The notes below the pieces were generated by a model, which was not told where the DNA came from, did no database searches, and saw only the letters and a list, made by a program, of their open reading frames with translations. 64,000 bases of DNA from Sedimenticola_A sp040506895 (GTDB taxonomy: Bacteria > Pseudomonadota > Gammaproteobacteria > Chromatiales > Chromatiaceae), in NCBI GenBank assembly GCA_040506895.1, contig JBEVVY010000001.1:3457116-3521115 (forward strand), given 5' to 3'. The position numbers and the translations under genes were made by a program. This document shows, in pieces, positions 26,358 to 34,634 of this stretch; position 1 is the first letter of the stretch; the number at the start of each line of letters is the position of its first letter.

Positions 26358-26436
26358 ACTCAGGCCATAATCCGGCTATCTGGGCGGGTCAAAATTAGAT
26401 GCAAAACCTGGGTCAGTATTAAACGCAAATCAACAG

Positions 26437-26464
26437 CTTACCGTACTTCGGTAGGCCTTTTTTA
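26437..26464 (+). terminator. hairpin directly after IS21 copy 2
   Basis: CTTACCG-TACTT-CGGTAG followed by GCCTTTTTTATTT. A nearly identical hairpin (GGCTTACCGTTTTTCGGTAGGCC) lies at 27064. It is probably the remaining terminator of a gene deleted when the IS rearranged this site. The rest of the interval to 26631 shows no gene; the promoter of the next gene presumably lies here. Confidence 0.6.
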
Positions 26465-26631
26465 TTTGCGGGCCGGTTGCATCCGAGTGCAAAAGGGTCG
26501 CCAACAGCGCTTCCGATCCGTATTATATGCGCTACATTTTTTCGGCTTTTGTTGGAGTAGTTCCAACTGGCTGACTTTTTAATGACGCATGCACATGAGC
26601 GCGTCTTGCATATTGATTGAGGTAAAAGCAG

Positions 26632-26979
26632 ATGGAAGACGGAGTCATCGACATCTCTGAACTGAAGACCGGTCAGAAATTCACCCTGGATATGGATATT
26701 CGCGAGGTCATTCTCACCAAGATGGATGAACCCAAAAAGTTCACCATGGAAGATTGGTTCGAGGATGAGGTTGAGATCTATATCATGGAAGACAAGATCG
26801 AAGAGGATGAGCCATTGCACTATGCTTTCGAGCCTATGACCCTGTCAGAGGGGATGGAGCGCAACAAAGGCAAGTTCGGCAAGAACCTCGTGATGCATGA
26901 CTTCATCGGTCGCGTTGTGGAAGGCATCGAGATGGATGAAGAAGAGGAAGAGGCTGAGGCAGAAGAAGCCGAGGGTTGA
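26632..26979 (+). CDS. acidic protein of unknown function
   Basis: A 115-residue, strongly acidic protein starting MEDGVIDISELKTGQKFTLDMDI and ending in a run of Glu/Asp/Ala. No domain recognised. TGAGG lies about 10 bp before the ATG, a good ribosome site. The body (FTMEDWFEDEVEIYIMEDKIEED) alternates hydrophobic and acidic residues as in a small beta-rich fold. It stands alone between two similar terminators. Probably real; role unknown. Confidence 0.7.
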   Translation: MEDGVIDISELKTGQKFTLDMDIREVILTKMDEPKKFTMEDWFEDEVEIYIMEDKIEEDEPLHYAFEPMTLSEGMERNKGKFGKNLVMHDFIGRVVEGIEMDEEEEEAEAEEAEG

Positions 26980-27063
26980 TTCCATATTGCCCGCCTTCAT
27001 TTGGATTTGAAGGGGGTTGGCGTGCGGTGTGAGTAGTCATTCCGGGTGTAGCAAACAAATTAA

Positions 27064-27095
27064 AGGCTTACCGTTTTTCGGTAGGCCTTTTTCTT
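27064..27095 (+). terminator. terminator after the acidic protein gene
   Basis: GGCTTACCG-TTTTT-CGGTAGGCC, one G-T pair, followed by TTTTTCTTTT. Confidence 0.85.
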
Positions 27096-27247
27096 TTGCA
27101 GGGTATTACGGTAATCACTTTGCTCCATCGGTTGCATCGTCCTGCACTCTCATACTCTGGTTGCCCTTCGATTTATTACAACTCTGGGAAACACCCTACT
27201 AAACTTAAATCAGCCACAAGTCATCGTCTGTAGCATGGAGGCATTGA

Positions 27248-28216
27248 GTGACTGAGATCATCGCAACGCCCTATGTCCCCGGTTTTGCCCAGGGCCCCGT
27301 CAGCCATGATCCTGAACGCGAGGGGGCTATTACCGTCATATCCGGCTCGGCGCTTCCATTGGATACCCGACCTGCCGGGGTTGTTGTGGTCGATGGCGCG
27401 ATGTTTTCCCACCCGATGTTGGAGTTGCTCGCAAAGGGTATTCCAACGGTGATCATTAGCGCCGGGCAGGCCGCCGGCCTGGATGACGGGCAGATGGTTC
27501 TGCTGGATGTCACCCTGCGGCTGATCGATATTGCCGCCGACAAGTTTCCTGCCTGGATATCCGGCACAAGGAGACGTGGTGGAGCGCTTGGGGAACAGGG
27601 TGCACGGCTTTTCCGCAATGAACCGCTTCGATCAGTCGTATCAGCCCAGCTCGATGGGCTTGCGCGGTCGACTGCGACGCAGAGAGTGAAACTGCTGGTT
27701 CCGTACATCACCACCCTGGAGGAGATGAGACAGCTCAAGGAGTGGATTGGCAGTCGGCTTGATTTGCCTATCGGGGCGATGATCGAAACACCCGCTGCAG
27801 CATTGGATATCGCGGGACACCTGGAGATTGCCGACTTCGCCGCCCTGGGTACCAATGACTTGATGCAGTGCCTGTTTGCCGCTGACCGGGATGACCCTGC
27901 ATTGCAGCACTATCTCGATCCGTACTCTCCCATGCTATACCGCTTTCTGGCGCAGATAGCGGGGGAAGCCGGTGAGAAGTTGCCCCTGCTGCAGGTATGC
28001 GGCCTGCTCTCCCACCTGCCGGGGGTGCTGCCGGTAATGATGGGGTTGGGGTTCAGGAACTTTTCAGTTGGGGCGCCCTATATCCCCTACCTGGCAATGA
28101 CGGTGAGGGCGACGAATACCAGCGAAGCCTGTGCCCTCGCAGAGGATGTCTGCAGGCTGAAGGAGCGTTCTGCGGTGAGGGCATTGCTGAGAGGTGTTGC
28201 CGGTAATTGCCGGTGA
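27248..28216 (+). CDS. PtsI/PEP-synthase-like protein without an HPr-binding domain
   Basis: A 322-residue relative of PEP-utilising enzymes. Residues about 1-95 match the phosphohistidine swivelling domain (GVVVVDGAMFSHPMLELLAKGIPTVII; the SH carries the phosphorylated His in relatives). Residues about 125-310 match the later part of the PEP-binding barrel: IGAMIETPAAAL, LGTNDLMQCLFAADRDD and VCGLLSHLPGVLPVMMGLGF, where the catalytic Cys of Enzyme I is kept. It lacks the helical HPr-binding domain and the first barrel strands of normal Enzyme I (about 575 residues). Whether it is active is unknown. It stands alone, with no HPr gene in the window. Confidence 0.75.
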   Translation: MTEIIATPYVPGFAQGPVSHDPEREGAITVISGSALPLDTRPAGVVVVDGAMFSHPMLELLAKGIPTVIISAGQAAGLDDGQMVLLDVTLRLIDIAADKFPAWISGTRRRGGALGEQGARLFRNEPLRSVVSAQLDGLARSTATQRVKLLVPYITTLEEMRQLKEWIGSRLDLPIGAMIETPAAALDIAGHLEIADFAALGTNDLMQCLFAADRDDPALQHYLDPYSPMLYRFLAQIAGEAGEKLPLLQVCGLLSHLPGVLPVMMGLGFRNFSVGAPYIPYLAMTVRATNTSEACALAEDVCRLKERSAVRALLRGVAGNCR

Positions 28217-28244
28217 TCCGCTTTCACTGAGTCTCGTCTGGCGA

Positions 28245-28345
28245 CCTGTCAATTCCATCGGTAGACGAACGGTGAATACGGACCCCTCTCCCGGTTTCGA
28301 TTCGACACCTATCCTGCCGTTATCCACCACCTCGATGCAGGTCTT
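28245..28345 (-). pseudogene. remnant of a histidine kinase C-terminus
   Basis: About 33 codons reading CIEVVDNGRIGVESKPGEG then SVFTVRLPME, which matches the last part of a HATPase domain (the G2 box and following strand). The upstream kinase domains are absent, and the frame continues past the usual kinase end. It lies between the PtsI-like gene and the next minus-strand gene, so it is a leftover of a lost kinase. Confidence 0.55.
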
Positions 28346-28367
28346 TGTAGTATCTGTTTTTGGAAGC

Positions 28368-28673
28368 CTAGAGTTTCAGGTGTTTCAGAAGGTGTTCCAG
28401 ATCCTGGGCCAGGACATCCCATATGCCCATCGGTCCGCTCTTCTCGATCTCCTCGACTTCCCAGTTTTCGCCAGGCGTCAGTTTCATCTGTTCGTAGTGT
28501 GATTCAAGCTTGTCACGTTCTTTCCGGATCTGCTTCAGTTTGGCCTTGATCTCATCGTGTGGCTGGGCCTCGCCCACGCCCGCTGCAGCCTTTTCAATCA
28601 TCTCGTCGAGGTGTTTGAGCCTGGACTCGTACTCCCTGATGCGCTGTTCGACCAATAGATTTTCGCTTGTCAT
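28368..28673 (-). CDS. coiled-coil protein of unknown function
   Basis: A 101-residue protein, almost entirely charged helix: VEQRIREYESRLKHLDEMIEKAA, then IKAKLKQIRKERDKLESHYEQM, with a short W-containing segment (TPGENWEVEEIEKSGPMGIWDVL). GGAGTGACC precedes the ATG on the minus strand. No domain recognised; it looks like a small cytosolic coiled-coil protein. Convergent with the PtsI-like gene. Confidence 0.65.
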   Translation of the reverse strand: MTSENLLVEQRIREYESRLKHLDEMIEKAAAGVGEAQPHDEIKAKLKQIRKERDKLESHYEQMKLTPGENWEVEEIEKSGPMGIWDVLAQDLEHLLKHLKL

Positions 28674-28881
28674 TGGTCACTCCTTCACTTCATGGTGAAT
28701 CGGATGGTCTATATCGGTAAGCATAGCCAATTGGTGGGTTGTGACAGGGCGTTTCTTACGGCCGGTACGCCATACAGGGAGAATTCCAGATACCCTTCCT
28801 GTTCACCATAGTGCGCAATGAGTTGCCGTATCCATGGGGCCGGGATAGTATCGGACAGCACCTGCTTTTACTTCGCTCACA

Positions 28882-29604
28882 ATGAACCTGGTATTACTCT
28901 TCGAATCCGATTTTACCGACTCCGGTCACGTTCTGTTGTCTGGCCGTCGGTTTCTCCATATCAGGGACGTGCACCGGGCCCGGGTGGGGGATTCGGTGAG
29001 GGTGGGTCGGCTCAATGGAAAGATGGGGGGCGGCGTGATCGAATCCATCTCAGAGAATCAGCTTCGCCTGCAGGTGCAGCTCGATTCGGCGCCTCCATCC
29101 CCACTGCCGGTTTCTCTGGTCATGGCGCTGCCCCGTCCCAAGATGCTCAGGCGCTGTTTGACGATGGTGGCAGAACTGGGTGTGAAAGAGCTCTATCTGA
29201 TCAACAGCGTGCGTGTTGAGAAGAGTTTCTGGCAGAGCCCCTGGTTGGCCGATGAGCAGATCCGGGAGTATCTGTTGCTGGGGCTCGAGCAGTCCCGGGA
29301 CACGCTTCTTCCCCGGGTGCACATCAGAAAACGCTTCAAACCGTTTGTCGAGGATGAACTGCCCGGGCTGCTGGAGAACAGGCTGGGCCTGCTGGCTCAC
29401 CCAGGTACAACGACGCTTGAGGAGGCGGGGATCGTCACGCCCATTGCAGGTTCGACACTGCTATGTATCGGACCCGAGGGAGGGTTCATCCCCTACGAGG
29501 TGGATAAGCTTGTGGATGCAGGCTGCAGGTCGGTCGACCTGGGTGAACGTATCTACCGCGTGGAGACAGCGCTGCCGCTGCTTGTGGGGCGGTTGTTCGT
29601 TTAG
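28882..29604 (+). CDS. rsmE: 16S rRNA m3U1498 methyltransferase
   Basis: Methylates U1498 of 16S rRNA in assembled 30S subunits using SAM. The 240 residues start with a PUA-like domain (FLHIRDVHRARVGDSVRVG), then a SPOUT knot: MALPRPKMLRRCLTMVAELGV, CIGPEGGFIPYEVD (the SAM-binding knot motif) and LGERIYRVETALPLLVG. Full length. A bidirectional-looking hairpin after the stop separates it from the cold-shock gene on the other strand. Confidence 0.93.
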   Translation: MNLVLLFESDFTDSGHVLLSGRRFLHIRDVHRARVGDSVRVGRLNGKMGGGVIESISENQLRLQVQLDSAPPSPLPVSLVMALPRPKMLRRCLTMVAELGVKELYLINSVRVEKSFWQSPWLADEQIREYLLLGLEQSRDTLLPRVHIRKRFKPFVEDELPGLLENRLGLLAHPGTTTLEEAGIVTPIAGSTLLCIGPEGGFIPYEVDKLVDAGCRSVDLGERIYRVETALPLLVGRLFV

Positions 29605-29624
29605 CCCTGCGTCAGAAAAAACAA

Positions 29625-29648
29625 AGGCGGGATAAACCCGCCTCTGTC
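29625..29648. terminator. shared terminator between rsmE and the cold-shock gene
   Basis: GGCGGG-ATAA-CCCGCC with AAACAAA on the left and CTCTGTCTT on the right; it can serve both convergent genes. Confidence 0.65.
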
Positions 29649-29702
29649 TTGCAGTCTGGATACCCGCTAAGGGGGCAGGCTGCGTTTTATGTATCGCTCA
29701 GA

Positions 29703-29912
29703 TTAGAGCGGTACAACGTTCTCTGCCTGCGGGCCTTTCTGGCCGGCGCCGACGGTGAACTCAACCTTCTGGCCATCGGTCAGGGTACGGAACCCTTCAC
29801 CTACGATAGAACGGAAGTGAACGAATACATCCTCGCCGTTTTCGCGCTGGATGAAACCGTAACCCTTGGATTCGTTGAACCACTTTACAGTGCCGGTTTG
29901 ACGATCTGACAT
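29703..29912 (-). CDS. cold-shock domain protein
   Basis: Single-domain nucleic-acid chaperone of 69 residues. TGTVKWFNESKGYGFIQ (RNP1) and VFVHFRSI (RNP2) are intact, and the end GPQAENVVPL is typical of CspA/CspD-type proteins. Full length. The 330-bp interval to the right (29913-30243) contains no gene; its part adjacent to this start, with a run of As, is the expected long leader of a cold-shock mRNA. Confidence 0.95.
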   Translation of the reverse strand: MSDRQTGTVKWFNESKGYGFIQRENGEDVFVHFRSIVGEGFRTLTDGQKVEFTVGAGQKGPQAENVVPL

Positions 29913-30243
29913 GCTTTAAATCCCATATGTAACAAAAAAAACAAATGTGCCCCCGGATATCACCGGTGGTTTACCAACTGTGTATCGCGGAACAGCTCTA
30001 TGGGAAAACGCAGGAAACTCAAGGAGTTTTGCAGCTGCAGAACCGATATAGGCAGGCGCAATTGACGCAGTTAGGGAACTCTAACAGCATATGGCGGCAA
30101 ATAACAACCCTTATACATGGGTTTGGGGGAACTAAATGGCTGAATTTTGAGGATTCCTCTGGCATCCCGCTATTCAGCGGAGGTTCAGTTGGTTTGAGTA
30201 TCCTGAAGATAGAGGGGGAAACCCCGTCTTCAGGAGTGTGACA

Positions 30244-30603
30244 ATGGATCGTATCGGCAAGCTGTTTATCGTGGCGCTGGTCAGTTCCGTGCTTACCGCC
30301 GCGACGTTCTCTGTATCCGCACATGATCATCGCGACAGGTATCACGAGCGTGAAAGCAGTGGGCTCTCGAAACGCTATCACCGGGACCGTCATCGCGACA
30401 GGCATGAGCGGCGCAGCCTGAGACGCGACCACCGATGGAAGCATCGTGATCTCTACCGGCATGACTACCGGCATCGTTACTGGATCTATCCGCGGCGTCC
30501 TTACGGCCGCTACTACTGGTATCGAAACGGTGATGACGATCTGCTCTGGTTCGGACTCGGATTTGCACTGCCCTACCTGCTGGATGACAGGTTCGATGAT
30601 TGA
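30244..30603 (+). CDS. secreted His/Arg/Tyr-rich basic protein
   Basis: A 119-residue protein with a signal peptide (KLFIVALVSSVLTAATFSVSA) followed by HDHRDRYHERESS and many repeats of H, R, D and Y (HRDRHRDRHERRSLRRDHRW), then an aromatic C-terminal part (YIYPRRP-like, GRYYWYRNGDDD). AGGAG precedes the ATG at 30244. No domain recognised; the His clusters could bind metal in the periplasm. Low complexity makes functional inference unsafe. Confidence 0.7.
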   Translation: MDRIGKLFIVALVSSVLTAATFSVSAHDHRDRYHERESSGLSKRYHRDRHRDRHERRSLRRDHRWKHRDLYRHDYRHRYWIYPRRPYGRYYWYRNGDDDLLWFGLGFALPYLLDDRFDD

Positions 30604-30782
30604 TCGTCTCTGAAGGTCTCTCCGGATGATGAGTCACAGGGGCATGAAATAGCCTGTTCATTATTCGGGTCTTCTGTACAGGGAGTCCTTTAACGGGCGC
30701 GGTATTGGTCTAATCTATAGACGTGATGATCGTTGGCGGGCTTACCGCCATAGACTGATACCGCAAACAGGGTTTTGTGTAG

Positions 30783-32246
30783 ATGGAAGAGGGTTCAGTA
30801 GAGACGAGACCGGTGTTGCACTACCTGGCGGCAGTTGTGCTGATCGGGATATATGGTGTACAGGTCTGCCCCTTTATCGAGAGCCTGACACCCCTTCAAC
30901 TGGCACTGCCGTTGCTGGCGATTGTCGCCCTGCAGTACCTGGTCAGGCATGTCGCTGTAGGCAGGATGGTCGACGGTATGCCCTACAAGCGGCAGGTGGC
31001 GCGCAGCTTTCAGTTCGAGTGGGGCCTGTTTCTGATGTCGGGTGTTCTGCTTACCGCCGTCAACAGTCTCTATTACGATTTCCCGGTGGCGAGCGGGCTC
31101 AAGATGATCCTCGGATTCATGACGCTGGGCTTCTTTATCGCCACCGATCTCGCCCTGCAGAGGGAGCGACGGCTGGCCCGGCTGATGGAGACCCGCCAGG
31201 TCACCATGACACCGGATGAACGCTATTTTCCCCTGGTGGGCAAGTTCGCCCTGTTCGCGGTGCTCTCTTCACTCTTTCTTGTCGGCACCTTCTTTCTGCT
31301 GATAAACAAGGACCTGGACTGGCTCTCCGAGGTTGGACAGACCATTCCCATGGCCCAGGCACAGCACTCGGTACTGGGGGAGTTCCTCTTTGTCGGTGCA
31401 GTGCTGCTCGGCTACATGTTGCTGGTGATCCGCTCCTACGCCCATAACCTGAAACACTTCTTCAACAGTGAAAACCGGGTGCTCGCCGAGGCCACCGCCG
31501 GCAAGCTGGACGGGGCCGTCACCATCAGCACCAATGACGAGTTCGGCGTGATGGGGCATCACACCAACGTGATGATCAGAACTCTCTGCCAGCAGACGGA
31601 GGAGCTGCAGCGTACCCAGGATGTGACCATACTCAGTCTCGCCTCCCTGGCCGAAACCCGTGATAACGAGACAGGGGCTCATATCCTGCGCACCCAGAAC
31701 TACGTGCGCGCCCTGGCCACCCAGCTGCGGGATCATCCCCGCTTCAGGGATGCGCTGGATGAGCGAAGCATCGAGCTGATCTACAAATCGGCCCCCCTGC
31801 ACGATATCGGGAAAGTGGGCATTCCCGACCGCATCCTGCTGAAACCGGGCAAGCTGGACGAGGATGAGTTCCGCATCATGAAGACCCATGCCGAGATCGG
31901 TGGCGAGGCGCTGGCGGTGGCCGAGAGGGAGATGGGGGGCAGCTCTTTTCTCACCTTCGCCAGGGAGATCGCCACCACCCATCATGAGAAGTGGGACGGT
32001 AGCGGTTACCCCAAGGGGCTAAAAGGTGACGAGATACCGGTTTCAGGCCGGCTGATGGCGGTGGCCGATGTCTACGATGCGCTGATCAGCAAACGGGTCT
32101 ACAAGCCTGCCTTCAGCCACGAGAAGGCGATGGAGATTATCCAGGAGGGGAGGGGGCAGCACTTCGATCCGGACGTGGTGGCCGCGCTGCTGGTTGTGGA
32201 GGATGAGTTCGTGGCGATCTCCAACCGCTATGCCGACAGCGAGTGA
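30783..32246 (+). CDS. membrane HD-GYP domain phosphodiesterase
   Basis: A 487-residue inner-membrane protein, predicted to degrade cyclic di-GMP. The first 230 residues hold about six hydrophobic segments (for example LHYLAAVVLIGIYGVQV, ALFAVLSSLFLVGTFFLLI, FLFVGAVLLGYMLLVI). A HAMP-like linker follows (NRVLAEATAGKLDGAVTIS). The HD-GYP domain runs from about residue 285: LAETRDNETGAHILRTQNYV, HDIGKVGIPDRILLKPGKL and THHEKWDGSGYPKGLKG, all metal-binding residues present. A second c-di-GMP enzyme in the window besides the GGDEF-EAL protein. Confidence 0.92.
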   Translation: MEEGSVETRPVLHYLAAVVLIGIYGVQVCPFIESLTPLQLALPLLAIVALQYLVRHVAVGRMVDGMPYKRQVARSFQFEWGLFLMSGVLLTAVNSLYYDFPVASGLKMILGFMTLGFFIATDLALQRERRLARLMETRQVTMTPDERYFPLVGKFALFAVLSSLFLVGTFFLLINKDLDWLSEVGQTIPMAQAQHSVLGEFLFVGAVLLGYMLLVIRSYAHNLKHFFNSENRVLAEATAGKLDGAVTISTNDEFGVMGHHTNVMIRTLCQQTEELQRTQDVTILSLASLAETRDNETGAHILRTQNYVRALATQLRDHPRFRDALDERSIELIYKSAPLHDIGKVGIPDRILLKPGKLDEDEFRIMKTHAEIGGEALAVAEREMGGSSFLTFAREIATTHHEKWDGSGYPKGLKGDEIPVSGRLMAVADVYDALISKRVYKPAFSHEKAMEIIQEGRGQHFDPDVVAALLVVEDEFVAISNRYADSE

Positions 32247-32249
32247 GGC

Positions 32250-32801
32250 TCAGGAGGCGTCCTCGTTCTCGCTTTCCAGTATCCTGACGTCACCAGGCGG
32301 CGGAAACCGTTCCGCCAGTTTCTTCGGCGCGATCCCGTTGTTCACCAGGTGCATCGCCTGGCCTTCCAGGATGGCCGTCACCAGGATGATCAGCAGTGCG
32401 GGCACGATGCCGATGCGGGTGAAGACAGTGGTCATGATCGCCTGCATATTCTTGTCCGCCATGCCCGAACCGATCAGTATGCCGGCGCCGATGATGACGA
32501 TGGCCACCGCATAGCCGATCAGCAGGATACGGCTGCGCTTCATCGACAGTTTCCAGTGCAGCATAACGAACCAGGGGGCGCTCTTTTCGGCCTGCCCGGC
32601 CTTCATGTGTATGAAGCCGACGATACCCAGGGATACGAGCAGGGCGCCGATCACCGCCCACACCAGCATCACCTTGCCGCCGATGGTATAGGCCAGGGTG
32701 CCTGCCACCATGGGGATGTTGAACAGAAACATGTTCACCATGTAGAGCTCGTGGGGAGCCTTGGCCCGCTTGCGGATGTCGTCGGTAATATCGATTTTCA
32801 T
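32250..32801 (-). CDS. four-helix membrane protein of unknown function
   Basis: A 183-residue protein with four hydrophobic segments (YMVNMFLFNIPMVAGTLAYTI, VMLVWAVIGALLVSLGIVGF, ILLIGYAVAIVIIGAGILI, TRIGIVPALLIILVTAILEG) and a short charged tail. No domain recognised. It is convergent with the HD-GYP gene, its stop lying 3 bp beyond that gene's stop. Confidence 0.7.
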   Translation of the reverse strand: MKIDITDDIRKRAKAPHELYMVNMFLFNIPMVAGTLAYTIGGKVMLVWAVIGALLVSLGIVGFIHMKAGQAEKSAPWFVMLHWKLSMKRSRILLIGYAVAIVIIGAGILIGSGMADKNMQAIMTTVFTRIGIVPALLIILVTAILEGQAMHLVNNGIAPKKLAERFPPPGDVRILESENEDAS

Positions 32802-32887
32802 TGTTACGGGCGTGCTCCATGGGCCTTGCAGGCAACGGTCTTTAAATAATTATAGTTGCAGCGCAGGTTGGCACTGAATGCGAATTG

Positions 32888-33298
32888 TCATCCACTCAGG
32901 ATGCGTGGCCAGCGGTCGTGTATCGCCCCCTCCATCTCGGGGGTGATGGTCACCACGTAGACACGGCGTTCGTTGTCCCAGTGTGCCACCAGGCCCTGTA
33001 CCCACTTGCCGGGTGTCAGGTCGAACCAGTGGCTGTTGCCCTCGATATCCTTCTCCATGAACTGGGAGATCTGCAGCTTCACCGGGGTGGGGAACCACTT
33101 GTCCCAGCGCCCCTCGTAGATCGATTCCAGCCGGGCCCAGCCACCGAGGGGGAGCTTGCCCGCCTGGCTCTTACGCCGTCCCCAGGGCAGCAGCTCGATG
33201 CTGCCATCCCGTTTTTTTACCGGCAGCCGGGCCTTGGGATTGGGGAAGTAGGTCCTCACCTCCTGGCCGTCGATCATGTAGTAAACACCGCCGCACAT
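32888..33298 (-). CDS. short SRAP-like (YedK/HMCES-related) protein
   Basis: A 136-residue protein beginning MCGG, the Cys2 that SRAP proteins use to crosslink abasic sites in single-stranded DNA. A GWARLESI segment matches the ARxE motif and IHDRWPRIL matches the C-terminal IHxRMPVIL signature with its His. The usual family is about 220 residues; the central GFYEW region is not obvious, so this is a shortened or divergent member. It starts 5 bp after the stop of the Y-family polymerase, so the two form an operon for tolerance of DNA damage. Confidence 0.7.
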   Translation of the reverse strand: MCGGVYYMIDGQEVRTYFPNPKARLPVKKRDGSIELLPWGRRKSQAGKLPLGGWARLESIYEGRWDKWFPTPVKLQISQFMEKDIEGNSHWFDLTPGKWVQGLVAHWDNERRVYVVTITPEMEGAIHDRWPRILSG

Positions 33299-33303
33299 AC
33301 GCT

Positions 33304-34569
33304 TCAGTCTGTCTTCCGGTTAAGGATGGTTTCCCGGTGGCCGAACGGCTTCCAGGCCGGGGCGATCACGTTGGGCATCTCCGAGCGCAACAGCAGCCGG
33401 GCCGGGGCCAGGGCGAATTCGCCGTAGCGCCGGTTGATCTGGTCCCGTGCCTGGTTCAGCCGTTCCCGCCGCTGCTGGTCCGGTGCGAAGAGTTCAAGCT
33501 GATCTCCCAGCGGCCGCGGATCCAGGGCGGTGACCTGGACCTGGTAGACCCCCTCGCCATGCCACTGCTCCAGGGTGAAGCGGTGGCACAGGCCCATGAT
33601 GACAGTGCCGTCGTCGGTGGGGGGGTCGTGACGATACTTGCCCCCCAGCCAGCCCTCGGTGGCGCGCAGGCCGATGAAGAAGGTACAGGCACGCAGGCGG
33701 TGACGACGCAGCCGCGTGGCGACCTTCTCGGACATGTGCAGCAGAAAAGTGTGTATCACGTCGATATCCCGGGTCTCCGGTGGCATCACCTTGCCGTGGC
33801 CGATGGACTTGGGTGCCGGCACATTGGTGTGCACCGGCTCCGGGTCCAGTCCCTGGGTCATCAGCCAGATGCGCCGCCCCGGGTTGCCGAAGCGCTGGCC
33901 TATGTCCCCTATCGGTAAGTGTTGCATATCCTGGCAGGTATGGACCCCCCGGGCGGCCAGGTAACGGCCGATGCCGGTGGAGACACCGCACAGCTCGGTC
34001 ACCGCCACTCCGGCGAGGGTGGTGCGGGCCTCCCAGGGGGGGATCACGGTCAGCCCGTTCGGCTTGTGCAGCTTGGCGGCGTACTTGGCGGTGGTCTTGT
34101 CGCCGCTGACACCCGCCGAGCAGAGCACACCGCCGGAGGCGTCGTACACCAACTGTTTCACCTCCCGGGCGATGGCCGCGGGAGCGCCGAGCAGCCGCTG
34201 GCAGTGGGTGACGTCGAGAAAGGCCTCGTCCACCGAGAAGATCTCCACGTCCGGGGTGATGCCGGTGAGGGCTCCCATGATCCTGGAGGAGACCTCGGCG
34301 TAGCGCTCCGGTCGGGCCGGCACCTGGATGAACCCGGGGCAGATACGCTGGGCCTCCCTGACGCGCATGCCGGTGCGCACCCCGAAGGCACGGGCCTCGT
34401 AGGAACAGGTGATGATGCAGGTACCCACCTCGCCGTTGGTGACGCCGATGGGCCGCCCCTGCCACTCGGGGTTGTCGATCTGCTCCACGCTGCAGAAAAA
34501 GGCGTTCATATCCACCAGGATGATGGCCCGTGGCCAGGGGGGGCGGGTTGTCGGGGTGGTGGATTTCAT
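33304..34569 (-). CDS. Y-family DNA polymerase (DinB/Pol IV-type)
   Basis: Error-prone translesion polymerase of 421 residues. Active-site motifs: IILVDMNAFFCSVEQ (first Asp), YEARAFGVRTGM, and VEIFSVDEAFLDVTH (catalytic Asp-Glu); then helix-hairpin-helix TELCGVSTGIGRYLAARGV. The C-terminal half is longer and more divergent than in E. coli Pol IV (351 residues) and lacks a recognised clamp-binding motif that I can point to. A GTTC-N7-GTTC site lies 51 bp upstream. Followed by the SRAP-like gene. Confidence 0.92.
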   Translation of the reverse strand: MKSTTPTTRPPWPRAIILVDMNAFFCSVEQIDNPEWQGRPIGVTNGEVGTCIITCSYEARAFGVRTGMRVREAQRICPGFIQVPARPERYAEVSSRIMGALTGITPDVEIFSVDEAFLDVTHCQRLLGAPAAIAREVKQLVYDASGGVLCSAGVSGDKTTAKYAAKLHKPNGLTVIPPWEARTTLAGVAVTELCGVSTGIGRYLAARGVHTCQDMQHLPIGDIGQRFGNPGRRIWLMTQGLDPEPVHTNVPAPKSIGHGKVMPPETRDIDVIHTFLLHMSEKVATRLRRHRLRACTFFIGLRATEGWLGGKYRHDPPTDDGTVIMGLCHRFTLEQWHGEGVYQVQVTALDPRPLGDQLELFAPDQQRRERLNQARDQINRRYGEFALAPARLLLRSEMPNVIAPAWKPFGHRETILNRKTD

Positions 34570-34619
34570 GGTGCCTGGGATCGTCTCCTGGTGAATCGAA
34601 GGGGGAGGATTAAATTATA

Positions 34620-34634
34620 GAACATAAAGAGAAC
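34620..34634 (-). promoter_or_regulatory. candidate LexA box, GTTC-N7-GTTC type
   Basis: On the minus strand GTTCTCTTTATGTTC, two direct GTTC repeats with 7-bp spacing, 51 bp upstream of the polymerase start. This is the direct-repeat form known from LexA of Alphaproteobacteria, not the CTGT-N8-ACAG form usual in Gammaproteobacteria. Its position before a DNA-damage operon supports it. Confidence 0.5.

Larger units (their letters stand above)
16840..26435. mobile_element. second island (tRNA-Arg side), right end lost at the IS21 copy
   Basis: It contains an integrase, an excisionase-like gene, a Cro-like regulator and a type I restriction-modification operon, all lower in GC and with mixed codon use. 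The left side is tRNA-Arg. I could not find a repeat of the tRNA 3' end on the right; the island ends abruptly in hsdR at the second IS21 copy, and ordinary genes follow. An IS-associated deletion of the right end, including attR, is the simplest reading. The left edge is inferred. Confidence 0.6.
23965..26435 (+). mobile_element. IS21-family insertion sequence, copy 2
   Basis: Same 2471-bp element as at 3469-5939, same orientation, exactly 20496 bp away; all encoded products are identical. It interrupts hsdR on the left; to the right is a terminator hairpin and unrelated chromosome. No target duplication (left ...ATTACCG, right GCTTACCG...), which fits an adjacent deletion after insertion. 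Confidence 0.92.

Noticed and set aside
3469..26435. The two IS21 copies as ends of a 23-kb composite transposon
   Set aside because: The segment between them contains half of one tRNA island, a core-looking c-di-GMP locus, tRNA-Arg and part of another island; there is no matching target duplication around the pair, so independent insertions are more likely.
26436..27100. Similar hairpins at 26437 and 27064 as att repeats
   Set aside because: They are terminators with T-runs and share only the short stem sequence, so they are not a credible recombination pair.
16840..27250. attR of the tRNA-Arg island
   Set aside because: I looked for a second copy of the tRNA-Arg 3' end up to and beyond the IS and found none; probably lost in a deletion.
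33494..34465. 323-codon His/Arg/Gly-rich frame
   Set aside because: Overlaps the Y-family polymerase in another frame and has only GC-driven composition.
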